DNA from: Candidatus Zixiibacteriota bacterium
Lineage (GTDB): Bacteria; Zixibacteria; MSB-5A5; SM1-73
Length of the DNA: 6,442 bases
Direction: 5' to 3'
Assembly (NCBI GenBank): GCA_029933635.1
Contig: JAOZNS010000156.1
Span: 1-6,442 of the forward strand
Each line of letters begins with the position of its first letter. The stretch's first letter is position 1. A model generated the notes under the pieces. The model was not told where the DNA came from. It saw only the letters and a program-made list of their open reading frames with translations, and ran no database searches. A program made the translations under genes and the position numbers. Positions 5,593 to 6,442 of the stretch are shown one piece after another.

Positions 5593-6442
5593 TTATCTTC
5601 CCTCCATCATAATCTTTCCAATACCTTTTATATTCAACTCAATTTCTGAGTCTCCTTCTCCGCAAATTCCTTCAAGTCTGGTTTTTTCTAATGCCAGCGG
5701 TTTGATCAAAATGCCCTTGGTATGTATCTTTCCTCCACGTCCCACAGTCAATATTAGTTTGGCAGATAGATCTTCAGGAACCGTCACATTGATGTTACTG
5801 TAGCTGTTGCTCACATATAGCCTGCTATCCTCAATCTTTTCAAATTCTAAGTCGATCTTTGAATATACCGTGGTAATCTCATTGGTTCCACCCAGAAGGC
5901 TTAAACCGGAGCATCGTATAGAGCTGTAAACGGTATGCGCCTCCAGTTGACCGGTGAAATCATCAACCTCAATTTCGCCATAACTTGTTTTAAGAGTTGC
6001 TTTTTTTCCTTCCGTATCCACATCCTCCAAAGAGATTTTATTATAGCTGGTTTCGATCTCCAGCTCCCCTTGTATGTCTGCCACCTCCACCTCATTGTAG
6101 CTTCCACTGATAAAGGTTTCTTCGCCAACGTCGCTTAGGCTGATCTCTCCATAATCATTTTCGATGTATGCCTTTCTGAGTGGTCCACTAATATCAAAGC
6201 GGAAATGTCTGGTTCTGATGTTGATCACAATATCTGGAGGAACGTATATGTCCAGAGTTACCTTTACCCCATATTTTGTTCCCTCCCAGGGGACATCATG
6301 TGGGGTGGAAAGCTTCAAACTTACATCCCGGTCTTTTTTCTCCAGAGATATGCTCACCAGCTCGGTAAATTCCTTTGCCATCTTGCGATTTTTAGCTTTA
6401 GCCCAGCATTTGAACTCCACACTGCAGATCTCATCTTCGCCC
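5593..6442 (-). CDS. DUF4097-type beta-solenoid surface/periplasmic protein, 5' end outside window
   Basis: The reading frame is open to the right edge, so the N-terminus is missing. The GTG at 6420 is only the first possible start inside the window; upstream codons (GEDEICS) continue sensibly, as in the opening strand of DUF4097 proteins. About 282 residues are visible. Numbering from that GTG, residues 1-70 fit the DUF4097 lead-in (VKVTLDIYVPPDIVINI). Then short strands repeat with a Tyr at each turn (Y90, Y108, Y126, Y147, Y165, Y186, Y207), each in an SY-x-x-I/V context, 18 or 21 residues apart, as expected for a beta-helix. The end (SEIELNIKGIGKIMMEGR) is the usual closing strand. DUF4097 is described as a putative adhesin domain; its biochemical role is mostly unknown, and some Gram-positive relatives act in envelope stress. 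No catalytic residues are seen. A signal peptide would be expected upstream. Family assignment is good, function open. Confidence 0.85.
   Translation of the reverse strand, partial: GEDEICSVEFKCWAKAKNRKMAKEFTELVSISLEKKDRDVSLKLSTPHDVPWEGTKYGVKVTLDIYVPPDIVINIRTRHFRFDISGPLRKAYIENDYGEISLSDVGEETFISGSYNEVEVADIQGELEIETSYNKISLEDVDTEGKKATLKTSYGEIEVDDFTGQLEAHTVYSSIRCSGLSLLGGTNEITTVYSKIDLEFEKIEDSRLYVSNSYSNINVTVPEDLSAKLILTVGRGGKIHTKGILIKPLALEKTRLEGICGEGDSEIELNIKGIGKIMMEGR

Overview
The window carries four genes, all read from the minus strand, so in transcription order they run right to left. All concern the cell envelope. The three genes whose start is present have cleavable-looking signal peptides, one has an apparent outer-membrane beta-barrel region, and nothing cytoplasmic is encoded. 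This points to a diderm (Gram-negative type) bacterium of moderate GC content. The pattern would fit one of the less-studied or uncultivated phyla, but the sequence alone does not place it and I name no taxon.

Layout in transcription order: (1) 6442 to 5593, a DUF4097-type beta-solenoid protein whose 5' end lies beyond the right edge. (2) A 256-nt intergenic stretch with a palindromic GC-rich repeat (copy B) just after that gene. (3) 5336 to 2910, an unusual 808-residue protein joining a beta-barrel-like region to a complete two-domain SppA (signal peptide peptidase) serine protease with its Ser/Lys dyad intact. (4) A 158-nt gap whose promoter (TTGACA, 17 nt, TATATT) overlaps the sppA stop codon, followed by a leader with repeat copy A and a second hairpin. 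(5) 2751 to 1405, a catalytic M16 zinc peptidase, and 1345 to 26, its inactive M16 partner; together they look like a two-gene operon for a heterodimeric periplasmic peptidase. The first 25 bases after the last stop hold nothing recognisable.

The likely theme is extracytoplasmic proteolysis: a membrane-attached SppA that cuts signal peptides or other short membrane peptides, and an M16 chamber-type peptidase that degrades released peptides. That link is inferred from gene order. The most unusual feature is the barrel-SppA fusion, which suggests an SppA held at the outer membrane instead of the inner one. Also notable are the complementary loss of active-site residues in the two M16 subunits, the apparently clipped C-terminus of the inactive subunit, and the dispersed hairpin repeat found in both larger gaps.
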